Of a DNA stretch of 64,000 bases, positions 54,528 to 62,868 are shown in pieces; within the stretch, counting starts at the first letter, position 1; each line of letters begins with the position of its first letter. Origin of the DNA: an uncultured cyanobacterium (GTDB taxonomy: Bacteria > Cyanobacteriota > Cyanobacteriia > Cyanobacteriales > Geitlerinemataceae); assembly GCA_937899645.1 (NCBI GenBank), contig CALCCD010000108.1, positions 1 through 64,000 on the forward strand. The letters are read 5' to 3'. The translations under genes and the position numbers were made by a program. The notes below the pieces were generated by a model. That model saw nothing but the letters and a program-made list of their open reading frames with translations, ran no database searches and was not told the origin of the DNA.

Positions 54528-56906
54528 TCAATCGACGCCAAACTGGACGAGCACCTCGCGCGCTTGGCTCTGCTGCCCGATTTGGGCAAAGGAATTCGCG
54601 GCCTTGCGCGCGGCCTCGCAGGCGTCTTTCGTAAGGCCGCGCTCGGCGCGTGCGTAGGCCAGAGATTGATAGTAGTAGCCCCAGGAACGCGAATCCTGGT
54701 GGCCTTCGAGGTAGCTAGAAGTTTGTCGGAGCCAGCTTTCGGCGGCGTCATAGCTGTCTTCATTTAAGGCGATCGCGGCTAGCCAATTAGTGGCATAGGC
54801 GCAAAACTGCTCCCAGCCGATGGCGCGAGCATGCTTGAGGACGCGGCTATAGCCGTCGCGAGCGCGGCTGTAGTCCTGATGGTTGAAGAAAATTTCGGCT
54901 TCGTAATAGTCGGCGCGGATTCGCTGGCGCTGTAGCTGTAGGCGCAGGCGATCGTCGAGGCGGAACCGATCGAGCCAGGTCAGGTGGGTGCGCTCGCGAT
55001 CGATCCAGTCTTGCGCGCCGTCCAGATCGCCGCTTTCGAGGCAGAGCACCGTCCGTTCCAAGGCCAGCTCCGACTGAAACTCCTGCCACGCTCGCTCGGA
55101 GTCCGGATCGTTGCCCCGCGCTTCGTCACGCACTGCCTGGGCCAAGACGATCGCCCGCTCGAAGTCGGCTTCGGCGCGGACGTGGTGGCCGTCGCCTTCG
55201 GTCAGTGCCAGCGTCCAGGCCCGATCGCGCCAGAAGCGAGCTTGGGCGAGGCGATCGCCTTGCTGTTCGGCCCGCTCGATCGCCCAGTCGAGCCAGCGCA
55301 GCCGCTCTTGCCAGTAGCCGCGCAGGTGCGTGTAGCCCCGCAGCCCCGCCCAGAGATCGCGCACCCGATCGTAGTCGCCCCGATGGACGCACCACTCCAG
55401 CGCCGCCAGCCAGTTTTCCCACTCGCACTCGATCGCGGTGTAGTCCTGCCAGACCTTCCAATCGTCGGGCTCCAGGTCGGCGGCGAGGCGGCAGTAGCGC
55501 CCGATCCAACGCTCGTAGATCGCACCGCGATCGGCGCGCTCCTCCAGCTCGCGGCCCAGACACTCGCGCTCGAGGCGACGGGCGATGCAGGTCTGGCGCA
55601 CCGGGTCGTATTCGATCAGGTTCAGCTCTTGGAGAGCGACGGCGATCGCGGGCAGTGCCCCGGACTCGAGATCGGCCACCTCCGCCAGGGCCTCGAGGCC
55701 GATGGGCTGGCGGAACAGACTGATGGTCGCTGCCACCCGCTGGGCGTCCCCGTCGAGCCGTTCGAGAGCCAGCTGGATGTAGCCCGTCCAGCACTCCTCA
55801 GAGAATTCCTCCACGACCTGGCGCGGCCAGCGCCCGCTGGAGCCGACAAACAGCGACAGTGCCTTAACGATCGCGGCGGGGAACCCCTGGGCGGTTTCGA
55901 GCAGCCAGGCGCGATCGTCGGCTCCGAGCGGCAGGTTGCGGCTGCGGCTGCCACTATCGAGCAGCTCGCCACTGGCCTCGGCGGTTAGGGGCTGGAGCGG
56001 GATAATGCAGTTAAAGTCGAGCGCCGCCGTGCCGGTGGCGATCGTGCGGACGCTATCGGGAAGACCACCCAGCAAGCCCAACACCGCCGGAAGGTCGTCC
56101 ACGCAGTCGAGATCGTCGATAACGAGCAGGGTGGGCGCGGCGGCCAGACGCTCGTAGAGCACGTTGCGATCGAGCTTGCTCACCTCGGAGTCGCGGGGCG
56201 AGCAGTGGCGAAGCATCTCGCGTTCGATCGCGTCGATCGAGCGCTGGGCGCGCCAGCGCGGCACTTTCAACGATCCAAAGCTCTGATGCGTTGCCGCGCA
56301 AATCGGGATGCAGCGCTCGAACCGCTCGGCGATCGCCGCGTGCCGCAAAATGGCGTCGGCGATCGTCGTTTTGCCCAGGCCCCGCGCCCCGCGTACGTAC
56401 AAGTTTGGGTGGTCGTGCAGCGCCGCCAGGATGTGAGCCAGCTCGCGATCGCGCCCGATGCAGTCCGCACTCTGAGCGACGGGCAAATAAGATCTGCCGT
56501 GGACGTCTAGCTCGGGTGCCAGCGGCGTCGATGTACCCTCGCCGCTCACCGCCTCGGGCTTCAGCGCCAGCGCCTCGCAAAACTCGCCGAAGCGCCGCAC
56601 CGACACACCGCGACAAAACCGGCGAAACGTCGGCAGCGAACACCCCCGCGCTAGCTCCGACGACTCGGGCAGTCGGTCGTTCTGGTAGGCGATTCGGCTC
56701 GCACGGGCGACGATATCGGCATCGGACTCCCGACAACTGTCGCGGGCTTCGAGAATCAGCCGCAGCCCCTCTTCGGAAGCCTCGCGCGTCTGCGTTCGAT
56801 AGCGGCTCGGGCGCGATGTCCGCTTCTTCGGTTGGCGGCTTCTCCTCCTCGTGCTGGAGAGAGCGTTCGCGTCGGATTTCTGGTTGGTTGGCAATTTGTC
56901 GGCCAT
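54528..56906 (-). CDS. STAND-type NTPase with N-terminal cyanobacterial domain and TPR-like C-terminus
   Basis: The 792-residue protein has a basic start and then an N-terminal domain (about 45-120: EEGLRLILEARDSCRESDAD; LARGCSLPTFRRFCRG) found on many cyanobacterial NB-ARC proteins. The P-loop ATPase follows with Walker A VRGARGLGKTTIADA (about 171-185) and Walker B TLLVIDDLD (259-267), then a winged-helix segment and about 350 residues of TPR-like helices (HQDYSRARDGYSRVLKHARA). STAND proteins are signal switches; several (Avs) sense phages. No effector nuclease or protease domain is visible, so regulation is as likely as defence. Confidence 0.8.
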   Translation of the reverse strand: MADKLPTNQKSDANALSSTRRRSRQPKKRTSRPSRYRTQTREASEEGLRLILEARDSCRESDADIVARASRIAYQNDRLPESSELARGCSLPTFRRFCRGVSVRRFGEFCEALALKPEAVSGEGTSTPLAPELDVHGRSYLPVAQSADCIGRDRELAHILAALHDHPNLYVRGARGLGKTTIADAILRHAAIAERFERCIPICAATHQSFGSLKVPRWRAQRSIDAIEREMLRHCSPRDSEVSKLDRNVLYERLAAAPTLLVIDDLDCVDDLPAVLGLLGGLPDSVRTIATGTAALDFNCIIPLQPLTAEASGELLDSGSRSRNLPLGADDRAWLLETAQGFPAAIVKALSLFVGSSGRWPRQVVEEFSEECWTGYIQLALERLDGDAQRVAATISLFRQPIGLEALAEVADLESGALPAIAVALQELNLIEYDPVRQTCIARRLERECLGRELEERADRGAIYERWIGRYCRLAADLEPDDWKVWQDYTAIECEWENWLAALEWCVHRGDYDRVRDLWAGLRGYTHLRGYWQERLRWLDWAIERAEQQGDRLAQARFWRDRAWTLALTEGDGHHVRAEADFERAIVLAQAVRDEARGNDPDSERAWQEFQSELALERTVLCLESGDLDGAQDWIDRERTHLTWLDRFRLDDRLRLQLQRQRIRADYYEAEIFFNHQDYSRARDGYSRVLKHARAIGWEQFCAYATNWLAAIALNEDSYDAAESWLRQTSSYLEGHQDSRSWGYYYQSLAYARAERGLTKDACEAARKAANSFAQIGQQSQAREVLVQFGVD

Positions 56907-57226
56907 GTGGAAGATATCCTCTCGATCGCAACAGTGCGAGCACCTGCACCAGCAAGGCCCGTAACAACGATTCTAATCTTCGCGGCAGACTGAGCGATCG
57001 CAGGCTGCGAGCGACCAGGGCGCGATCGCCCAGTTTTTTCAGGACAGTCCACCTAATTCAACTCGCACGCCCCCCAAACAGTCGTTCGCGAAGGCGTTTC
57101 ATCAATTAGCAACAGACCCTTCACGGGGTAAGCAGGTGAGCGTCCGCCCCAAAAATCAAACTAGGGGCTGAACCACTTTCTGAGTAAAGTCTGAGTGAAG
57201 GCTGCAAGTTCGATCGAGCGCAGCCC
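56907..57226. other. Intergenic region upstream of the STAND gene
   Basis: This 320-nt gap lies between two minus-strand genes. Its right part is the prfC terminator (57161-57230). The stretch 56907-57150 has no supported gene and should contain the STAND gene promoter. Confidence 0.5.
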
Positions 57227-57230
57227 CTAG
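57161..57230 (-). terminator. Terminator after prfC with the stop codon inside the stem
   Basis: CTAGGGGCTG (57161-57170) and CAGCCCCTAG (57221-57230) are exact complements 50 nt apart. The prfC stop (57227-57229) lies in the right arm, and TTTGATTTTTGG follows on the minus strand. Confidence 0.6.
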
Positions 57231-58867
57231 CGAATCGAAGTCGGCTCCATCCCCGACAGCACCGGCGCGATTTTACTCAGCTTCAAGTCCGGACAGTCAC
57301 CCTGCACCTGACCCACATTCCACTCATTTTTGAACAGCAGCACCGGACGATCCCAGCTATCTTTCACCGTCGCCGTGTTGAACAGCCGACCGGCCTTCTC
57401 CAAGGCTTCCCAGCCACCGACCACCCAGCGCGCCACGCTAAAGCCCAGCGGCTCCAGGCGAGTTTCGACGCCGTACTCGTTCAGCAGCCGGAACTGCACC
57501 ACCTCGAACTGGAGCTGACCGACCGCTGCCAAAATTGGGTCGCGCTTCGACTCGTCTACCGAGTACATAATCTGCACCGCGCCCTCTTCGCGCAGCTCGG
57601 CGACGCCCTTGCGAAACTGCTTGAACTTCGAGGGGTTGACGTTGCGCATATACGAAAACATCTCCGGCGAGAAGCAGGGGATGCCGTCGAACTCGAGCTT
57701 TTCGCCGCAGTAAATCGTGTCGCCGATCGCGAACATACCGGGATTATTCAAGCCGATCACGTCGCCCGCATAGGCCGTATCGATCGACTCGCGCCCCTGG
57801 GCGAATAGCTTCTGCGGACGCGACAGGCGGATCGTCTTGCCGGTGCGGGCGTGCTTGACGGTCATATCCTTCTCGAAGCGACCGCTACAAACGCGCACGA
57901 AAGCGACGCGATCGCGGTGCTTCGGATCCATATTTGCCTGGAGCTTAAAGACAAAGCCGCTGAAGTCCGGGCTGGACGGATCGACCTCGTCGCGTGTACT
58001 GGTGCGCGCCACCGGCTTCAGAGAAAACTCCAGAAAAGCATCGAGGAAAAGCTGCACGCCGAAGTTGCTCATGGCGCTGCCGAAAAACACCGGCGTCATC
58101 TGGCCGCTGTGAATCGCCTCGAGGTCTAGCTCGTTGCCCAGCTCCTCGACGATTTCCAGCTCCTCGAGGAATTCCGCCAGCAGCTCGTCGTCGTCGATTA
58201 AGCCGGGCAGCGCCGGATCGTCCAGGTCGAGCGAAGTTTCGCGAGCGGCCTTGCTGCCGTGGGCTTGCCGCTCGAACAGGTGCAGCTTGCGATCGCGCCG
58301 GTCGAACACGCCCTTGAAGCGATCGCCCGAGCCGATCGGCCAGACGACCGGATAGGTCGCCAAGCCCAGCTCGGTTTCGATTTCGTCCAGCAGCTCCAGC
58401 GGCTCGCGGCTGGGGCGATCCATCTTGTTAACGAACGTGAAGATCGGCAGGTCGCGCATCCGACAGACTTCGAACAGCTTGCGCGTCTGCGGCTCTAGCC
58501 CCTTCGCGGCGTCCTCGAGCATCACCGCATTGTCCGCAGCGGTCAGCGTCCGGTAAGTATCTTCGCCAAAATCTTGGTGGCCGGGTGTATCGAGCAAATT
58601 GATCTGGTGCTCGCAGTAGTCGAATTGCAGCACCGTCGAGGTAATCGAAATTCCCCGCTGCTGCTCCATTTCCATCCAGTCTGAGGTCGCGCTGCGTTCG
58701 GAGCGTCGTGCCTTGACCGTTCCGGCCTCGTGAATCGCACCGCCGTACAGCAAAACCTTTTCCGTCAGCGTCGTCTTACCCGCATCCGGGTGGGAAATAA
58801 TCGCAAACGTCCGACGGCGATCGACAGCGGATTGAAGTTCGGCAGAATCGACAGTTTCAGCGGCCAT
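57227..58867 (-). CDS. prfC: Peptide chain release factor 3
   Basis: RF3 is a translational GTPase that recycles RF1/RF2 from the ribosome. From ATG 58867 it has 546 residues: G1 [32 protein letters not shown]3 [20 protein letters not shown] and G4 VNKMDR. Domain II and III motifs follow ([40 protein letters not shown]). A GTG two codons upstream (58873) is an alternative start. It is transcribed alone, and its terminator overlaps its stop codon. Confidence 0.97.
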   Translation of the reverse strand: MAAETVDSAELQSAVDRRRTFAIISHPDAGKTTLTEKVLLYGGAIHEAGTVKARRSERSATSDWMEMEQQRGISITSTVLQFDYCEHQINLLDTPGHQDFGEDTYRTLTAADNAVMLEDAAKGLEPQTRKLFEVCRMRDLPIFTFVNKMDRPSREPLELLDEIETELGLATYPVVWPIGSGDRFKGVFDRRDRKLHLFERQAHGSKAARETSLDLDDPALPGLIDDDELLAEFLEELEIVEELGNELDLEAIHSGQMTPVFFGSAMSNFGVQLFLDAFLEFSLKPVARTSTRDEVDPSSPDFSGFVFKLQANMDPKHRDRVAFVRVCSGRFEKDMTVKHARTGKTIRLSRPQKLFAQGRESIDTAYAGDVIGLNNPGMFAIGDTIYCGEKLEFDGIPCFSPEMFSYMRNVNPSKFKQFRKGVAELREEGAVQIMYSVDESKRDPILAAVGQLQFEVVQFRLLNEYGVETRLEPLGFSVARWVVGGWEALEKAGRLFNTATVKDSWDRPVLLFKNEWNVGQVQGDCPDLKLSKIAPVLSGMEPTSIR

Positions 58868-59032
58868 AGTCACGGTGCGAAGGGAACGTGAATACGTTAG
58901 CAGTACCCGCCCGCCATTTTATCGAAGTTCGCCATCTGCCACTCACGACCGAGCGCGCGCTGCCCGGACGAACTCTGATGCTGGCTCGCAAATGCGAAGG
59001 TTCCCGACCGGAGCTGGCTCGCCCGAAGATTT

Positions 59033-59230
59033 CTAACCGCGCTCGAGCCAGTCGTAGATCGTATCGAGCTGCTCGAGGTCGATCAGGCCGTATTTCAGCA
59101 GCACCATCGGCAGGGGGCCGCGATCGAGCTTGTGGTGGCGTAGCGCGATCGCGATCGAGTCGGACGAGAGGTCGAGATCTTGACGCAGAAACTGAATCAA
59201 GCGTGGCTGGATACTGTCAGTGTGTTCCAT
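59033..59230 (-). CDS. DUF2949 family protein
   Basis: The 65-residue protein matches the short cyanobacterial DUF2949 pattern: PRLIQFLRQDLDLSSDSIAI and ALRHH, then GPLPMVLLKYGLIDLEQLDT and IYDWLERG. It is soluble and helical. Function is unknown. It lies 165 nt upstream of prfC on the same strand. Confidence 0.82.
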   Translation of the reverse strand: MEHTDSIQPRLIQFLRQDLDLSSDSIAIALRHHKLDRGPLPMVLLKYGLIDLEQLDTIYDWLERG

Positions 59231-59678
59231 TAAGTTGGCGGCGGTAAGAAAGCGTTGATAAGCGTTGGGCGGATTCGAGAAGAAAGCGCCATAATATTTG
59301 ACGGCAGCGACATAAGAGAAAACTCCAAGGAGATCGCGCTGCCCGTCCGGACGAGAGCGGCGAATGAAACGGAGACCGCTGCGTCTCGCGACGGCAGTTT
59401 TAGCACGTGAATTGAAGAGGCTTTAGTCGGGGACGACGAGTATATCCGCCAAGGTAGCAAAAACGCCAGATCTTCGCCTGGAATTATAGAATCTTTCCAG
59501 ATGCTGTCGGGCCGTACCGAGTAAGATAAGCGCTTGCTTTTTGGATTGCGACCGGGGCTCCGTACGTAATAACCGATCCGGATATGCGTATGGCGTCGCC
59601 GATCGCCCGGTGCGAAGGCGGTTCTGCCGTTTGAGGCGGCCATTCATAGTCGCCATTTGAAATGGTCGCCATTTGAAG
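59231..59678. other. Intergenic region after potC
   Basis: This 448-nt gap has no supported gene; a minus-strand open frame (59230-59643) shows no motif. GTCGCCATTTGAA occurs twice (59649-59661 and 59665-59677) just past the potC stop, with a decayed third copy next to them. Confidence 0.5.
59649..59677. repeat. Short tandem direct repeat after potC
   Basis: Two copies of GTCGCCATTTGAA are separated by 3 nt, directly after the potC stop codon. Confidence 0.7.
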
Positions 59679-60560
59679 CTACTGCTTTGAATCGCTGCGG
59701 TAGCGCCAGTATTCCGCGATAAAAGCCAGCAGCGCCGAAGCGGAAATCAAAACCACGCTGAGCGCATTGATATCCGGGCGTACGCCTGTCCGAATTCGGC
59801 TGAATATCTCCATCGGCAACGTCGTTGCACCGGCACCAGCGGTAAAGCTGGAGATTAAAAAGTCGTCCATGCTCAGCACGAAGGCCAGCAGACAGCCAGA
59901 AACGATGCCCGGAATCAGTTGGGGCAGCAGAACCTGTACGAATGCCTGTACCGGCGTCGCACCCAGATCGAGTGCCGCTTCTTCGAGGTTCTGGTCGAGA
60001 TCGGCGAGCCGAGTTGAGACAACGATCGCCACGTAGGCCAAACAGAAAACTACATGCGCCGCGACGATCGTCCACAAGCTTAGCGGGAAGCCGATCGCCG
60101 CCAGAAACACCAGCGTCGCCACGGCGATCGCGATATCGGGAACGATCAGCGGCAGATACGACACGCCCAGAAACAGCCGCTTACCCGGAAAGTGGTAGCG
60201 CGCCAGCCCCACGGCCATCAGCGTCCCGAGCACCGCCGAAATCCCAACCGAGCTGGTCGCCACCGTCAGGCTATTCCGCAGCGCTGAAAACACGCGTCGG
60301 TCTTGCAGCAGCCGCCCGTACCACTCCCAAGTAAAGCCTTCCCAGTTGGCGCTGTAGGGCGAGGCGTTGAGGCTGTAGGCCGTCAGCACCAGAATCGGCA
60401 AGTACATAAACGCGAACATCGCGATCGTAAAACCGGCTTGCCAGGATAGTTTCAGCTTGAAGGGGCGGGACATGGCGGGCAGTTCGTCGGAGGGAAGGTC
60501 GTCGGCACGGTCTTCGGCGCGTTCGGGAGTCTCGGGCAGTGACGTTTCAGATTGAGTCAT
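59679..60560 (-). CDS. potC: Spermidine/putrescine ABC transporter permease PotC
   Basis: The 293-residue inner-membrane protein has six predicted helices after a charged N-terminus (about 1-32). The EAA motif that contacts PotA is EAALDLGATPVQAFVQVLLP. It forms the membrane channel with PotB. It is the last gene of the operon potA-potD-potB-potC, 70 nt after potB. Confidence 0.92.
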   Translation of the reverse strand: MTQSETSLPETPERAEDRADDLPSDELPAMSRPFKLKLSWQAGFTIAMFAFMYLPILVLTAYSLNASPYSANWEGFTWEWYGRLLQDRRVFSALRNSLTVATSSVGISAVLGTLMAVGLARYHFPGKRLFLGVSYLPLIVPDIAIAVATLVFLAAIGFPLSLWTIVAAHVVFCLAYVAIVVSTRLADLDQNLEEAALDLGATPVQAFVQVLLPQLIPGIVSGCLLAFVLSMDDFLISSFTAGAGATTLPMEIFSRIRTGVRPDINALSVVLISASALLAFIAEYWRYRSDSKQ

Positions 60561-60630
60561 GGGGGCGTTGCCGAAAAGGTTGCCGGAAAAGTTTCTGGGC
60601 GGGCTTCCAATGGCCGATAGATCGCTTTAA

Positions 60631-61530
60631 TTAGGAACGGTAGGCATCGCGATCGCCGTATTTGAGCAGCAGCGCGATCGCGATACTTACCGCCAGGATC
60701 AAGATCGTACTCAGCGCCGAACCGAAGCCCCAGTTCTGTGTCTGGCCGAGGAACTGGTTGTAGATCAGGCGCGCGGCGGTCATGCTCGACGCACCGCCCA
60801 GTAGCTCGGGGTCGATAAAGTCACCGAGGCTGGAGATAAACACCAGCAGCGATCCGGCGGCAATCCCTGGAAGCGCCTGAGGTACGGTGATCTTCAGAAA
60901 AGTTTGTAGGGGGGGCGCACCCAAATCGGCGGAAGCTTCGAGGAGCTGCGTATCGAGCTTTTCGAGTGAGGAGTAGAGAATCAGCACCATGTAGGGCAAA
61001 AAGCTGTAGCTCATGCCGATCGTGACGGCGGCGCTGGTATTGAGCAGCTCCAGCGGCGGCAGGCCGAACGTGCCGAGGAACGTATTCAGGACGCCGGTGG
61101 GCCGCAGAATCGTAATCCAAGCGTAGGTTCGCAGCAGCGATGATGTCCACAGCGGCAGGATAAAGCCCAGCAGCAGCAGGTTACGCCGCGATCGCGGCGC
61201 GAGGATGGCGATCCAGTAGGCGACGGGAAAACCCAGTAGCAAGCAAACCGCCGTCGTTCCCAGCGCCAAACTGAGCGACCGCACGATCACCGTCAGGTTC
61301 GTCGAGTTAAACGCCAGCCAGTAGTTATCCAGTCCCGACGGATTGACCACGTCGCCAGGGCGAATATTCGGCACGAGGCTGAGCTGGAAAATCACCAGCG
61401 TCGGCAGCACGAGCAGCAGCAACAGCCACAGGCCGGACGGGGCGAGCAGAGCCAGCGGCCCGAGCCAGCGCGCTTGCGGCCGGGGCTCGGAGGAAGACGG
61501 ACTAGTCGGGGGCGGAGACGAGACGGCCAT
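60631..61530 (-). CDS. potB: Spermidine/putrescine ABC transporter permease PotB
   Basis: From ATG 61530 the protein has 299 residues with six membrane helices, the first in GPLALLAPSGLWLLLLLVLP. The EAA motif is EASADLGAPPLQTFLKITVP, and LPYMVLILYSSLEKLD precedes it. The frame reads 17 codons further upstream without support. It pairs with PotC to form the channel. The gap to potD is 151 nt. Confidence 0.92.
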   Translation of the reverse strand: MAVSSPPPTSPSSSEPRPQARWLGPLALLAPSGLWLLLLLVLPTLVIFQLSLVPNIRPGDVVNPSGLDNYWLAFNSTNLTVIVRSLSLALGTTAVCLLLGFPVAYWIAILAPRSRRNLLLLGFILPLWTSSLLRTYAWITILRPTGVLNTFLGTFGLPPLELLNTSAAVTIGMSYSFLPYMVLILYSSLEKLDTQLLEASADLGAPPLQTFLKITVPQALPGIAAGSLLVFISSLGDFIDPELLGGASSMTAARLIYNQFLGQTQNWGFGSALSTILILAVSIAIALLLKYGDRDAYRS

Positions 61531-61681
61531 ACGCGATCGGTGCAAAAAGACGGGAGGTTGCGGAGTGGGCGAAAACCGCACGAGAACGCTACAAACGAGC
61601 TTGCCTGAAGCATAACAGCTACGGCTTGTCGCAACATCGCGAAAAATTGCGGAATATCGAGTGCCGTACGCAAGCCGTGAG

Positions 61682-62797
61682 CTAGACGCTGGTCAGTTTC
61701 GTCCAGAGACGATCGTAGAGTTCCTCCACGTCCGTGGGAATTGGCGTCAAGTTCTCGGACTTATCGAGCGCCGACTCGGGCGGAAACAGACTGACATTCT
61801 CCTGCACGTCCGGCGGCAGCAGCTCGAAGGCCGCTTGGTTCGGCGTTGCAAAGCTCAGGCGCTGGCAAATACGCGCGGCCACTTCCGGCTGGAGCATGTA
61901 GTTCAGCCACGCATAGGCCGCATCCGGATTCGGTGCCGTGTTGGGAATTGCGAGCGTATCCGTCCAAATCGACGAGCCGCTGCTGGGCAGGGTGTAGGCG
62001 ATATTGGCGTCCTGCTTGGCGATTTCGTTGGCATCGGCGGAGTAGCACATTGCCACCTTCAGGTCGCCGGTGAGGATTTGCGATCGCCAGGAGTCGGTAT
62101 CGAAGGCAGCGATCGAGGGTTTGAGATCGAGCAGCTTCTCGTACGCCTGTTCGATTTCGTCCGGGTTGGTGGTGTTATAGGAATAGCCCAGGGATTTGAG
62201 CGACGCGCCCATCACTTCGCGCGTATCGCTCAGCAGCGTCATCCGGCGCGTCAAGTCAGATCGGTTGTTCCAAAGATAGTCCCAATCCTCGGGCGCGGGC
62301 TCGAGTACCGTGGTGTTGTACACCAGGCCGGTCGTCCCCCAACTCAGCGGCAGGCTGTGGATATTGTCGGGATCGTAAATTGGGCTGGCGAACTTATCGA
62401 ACAGCAGGTCGAGACCGATCAGACGGGCGCGATCGAGTTCTTGCACCAACCCGAGGCCGACCATCTTCTGAAGCATGTAGTCCGACGGGTAGATGACGCT
62501 GTACGCGCCGCCTGCCCCGGCCTGGAGCTTGGCGAGCATCTCCTCGTTGGAGCTAAACACGTCGGCGATGACGCGCACGCCGGTCTCTTTATAAAAATTG
62601 TCGATTAGCTCGTCGTCGGTGTAGCCCGCCCAGGTGTAGATGTAGAGAACGCCGGGGTCGGTGCGGACAGTGGTTTGTACGTTTGCCAGCGTCCAACCAC
62701 AGCTCGAGAGCGCAGCACCAGACGCCGCGCCCAGGGAGGCATTCAAAAATTGGCGGCGCGAGAGTCCGCCGGGTCGTGAGCGTCGGATGGGTGGCAC
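61682..62797 (-). CDS. potD: Polyamine-binding lipoprotein PotD
   Basis: This is the 371-residue periplasmic solute-binding protein. The N-terminus combines a twin-arginine-like SRRQFLN (13-19) with a lipobox LSSC (30-33), so it may be Tat-exported and lipid-anchored at C33. The mature part has the family signature VLYIYTWAGYTDDELIDNFY, then YSVIYPSDYMLQKMVGLGLV and PDAAYAWLNYMLQPEVAARI. Putrescine or spermidine binding is inferred from family and operon. It lies between potA and potB. Confidence 0.92.
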   Translation of the reverse strand: MPPIRRSRPGGLSRRQFLNASLGAASGAALSSCGWTLANVQTTVRTDPGVLYIYTWAGYTDDELIDNFYKETGVRVIADVFSSNEEMLAKLQAGAGGAYSVIYPSDYMLQKMVGLGLVQELDRARLIGLDLLFDKFASPIYDPDNIHSLPLSWGTTGLVYNTTVLEPAPEDWDYLWNNRSDLTRRMTLLSDTREVMGASLKSLGYSYNTTNPDEIEQAYEKLLDLKPSIAAFDTDSWRSQILTGDLKVAMCYSADANEIAKQDANIAYTLPSSGSSIWTDTLAIPNTAPNPDAAYAWLNYMLQPEVAARICQRLSFATPNQAAFELLPPDVQENVSLFPPESALDKSENLTPIPTDVEELYDRLWTKLTSV

Positions 62798-62868
62798 GGG
62801 ACTTAAGGCGCTTGAATTTAGGTGAGACTTAACGGGGAAATCGGTTCGGAGTCGGCCGAGTGCCCGCT

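Noticed and set aside
54984-55988. 334-residue plus-strand open frame opposite the STAND gene
   Set aside because: Antisense shadow with Ala/Pro/Leu bias and no motif.
59230-59643. 137-residue minus-strand frame between potC and the DUF2949 gene
   Set aside because: No family likeness, and it begins in an intergenic direct repeat region.
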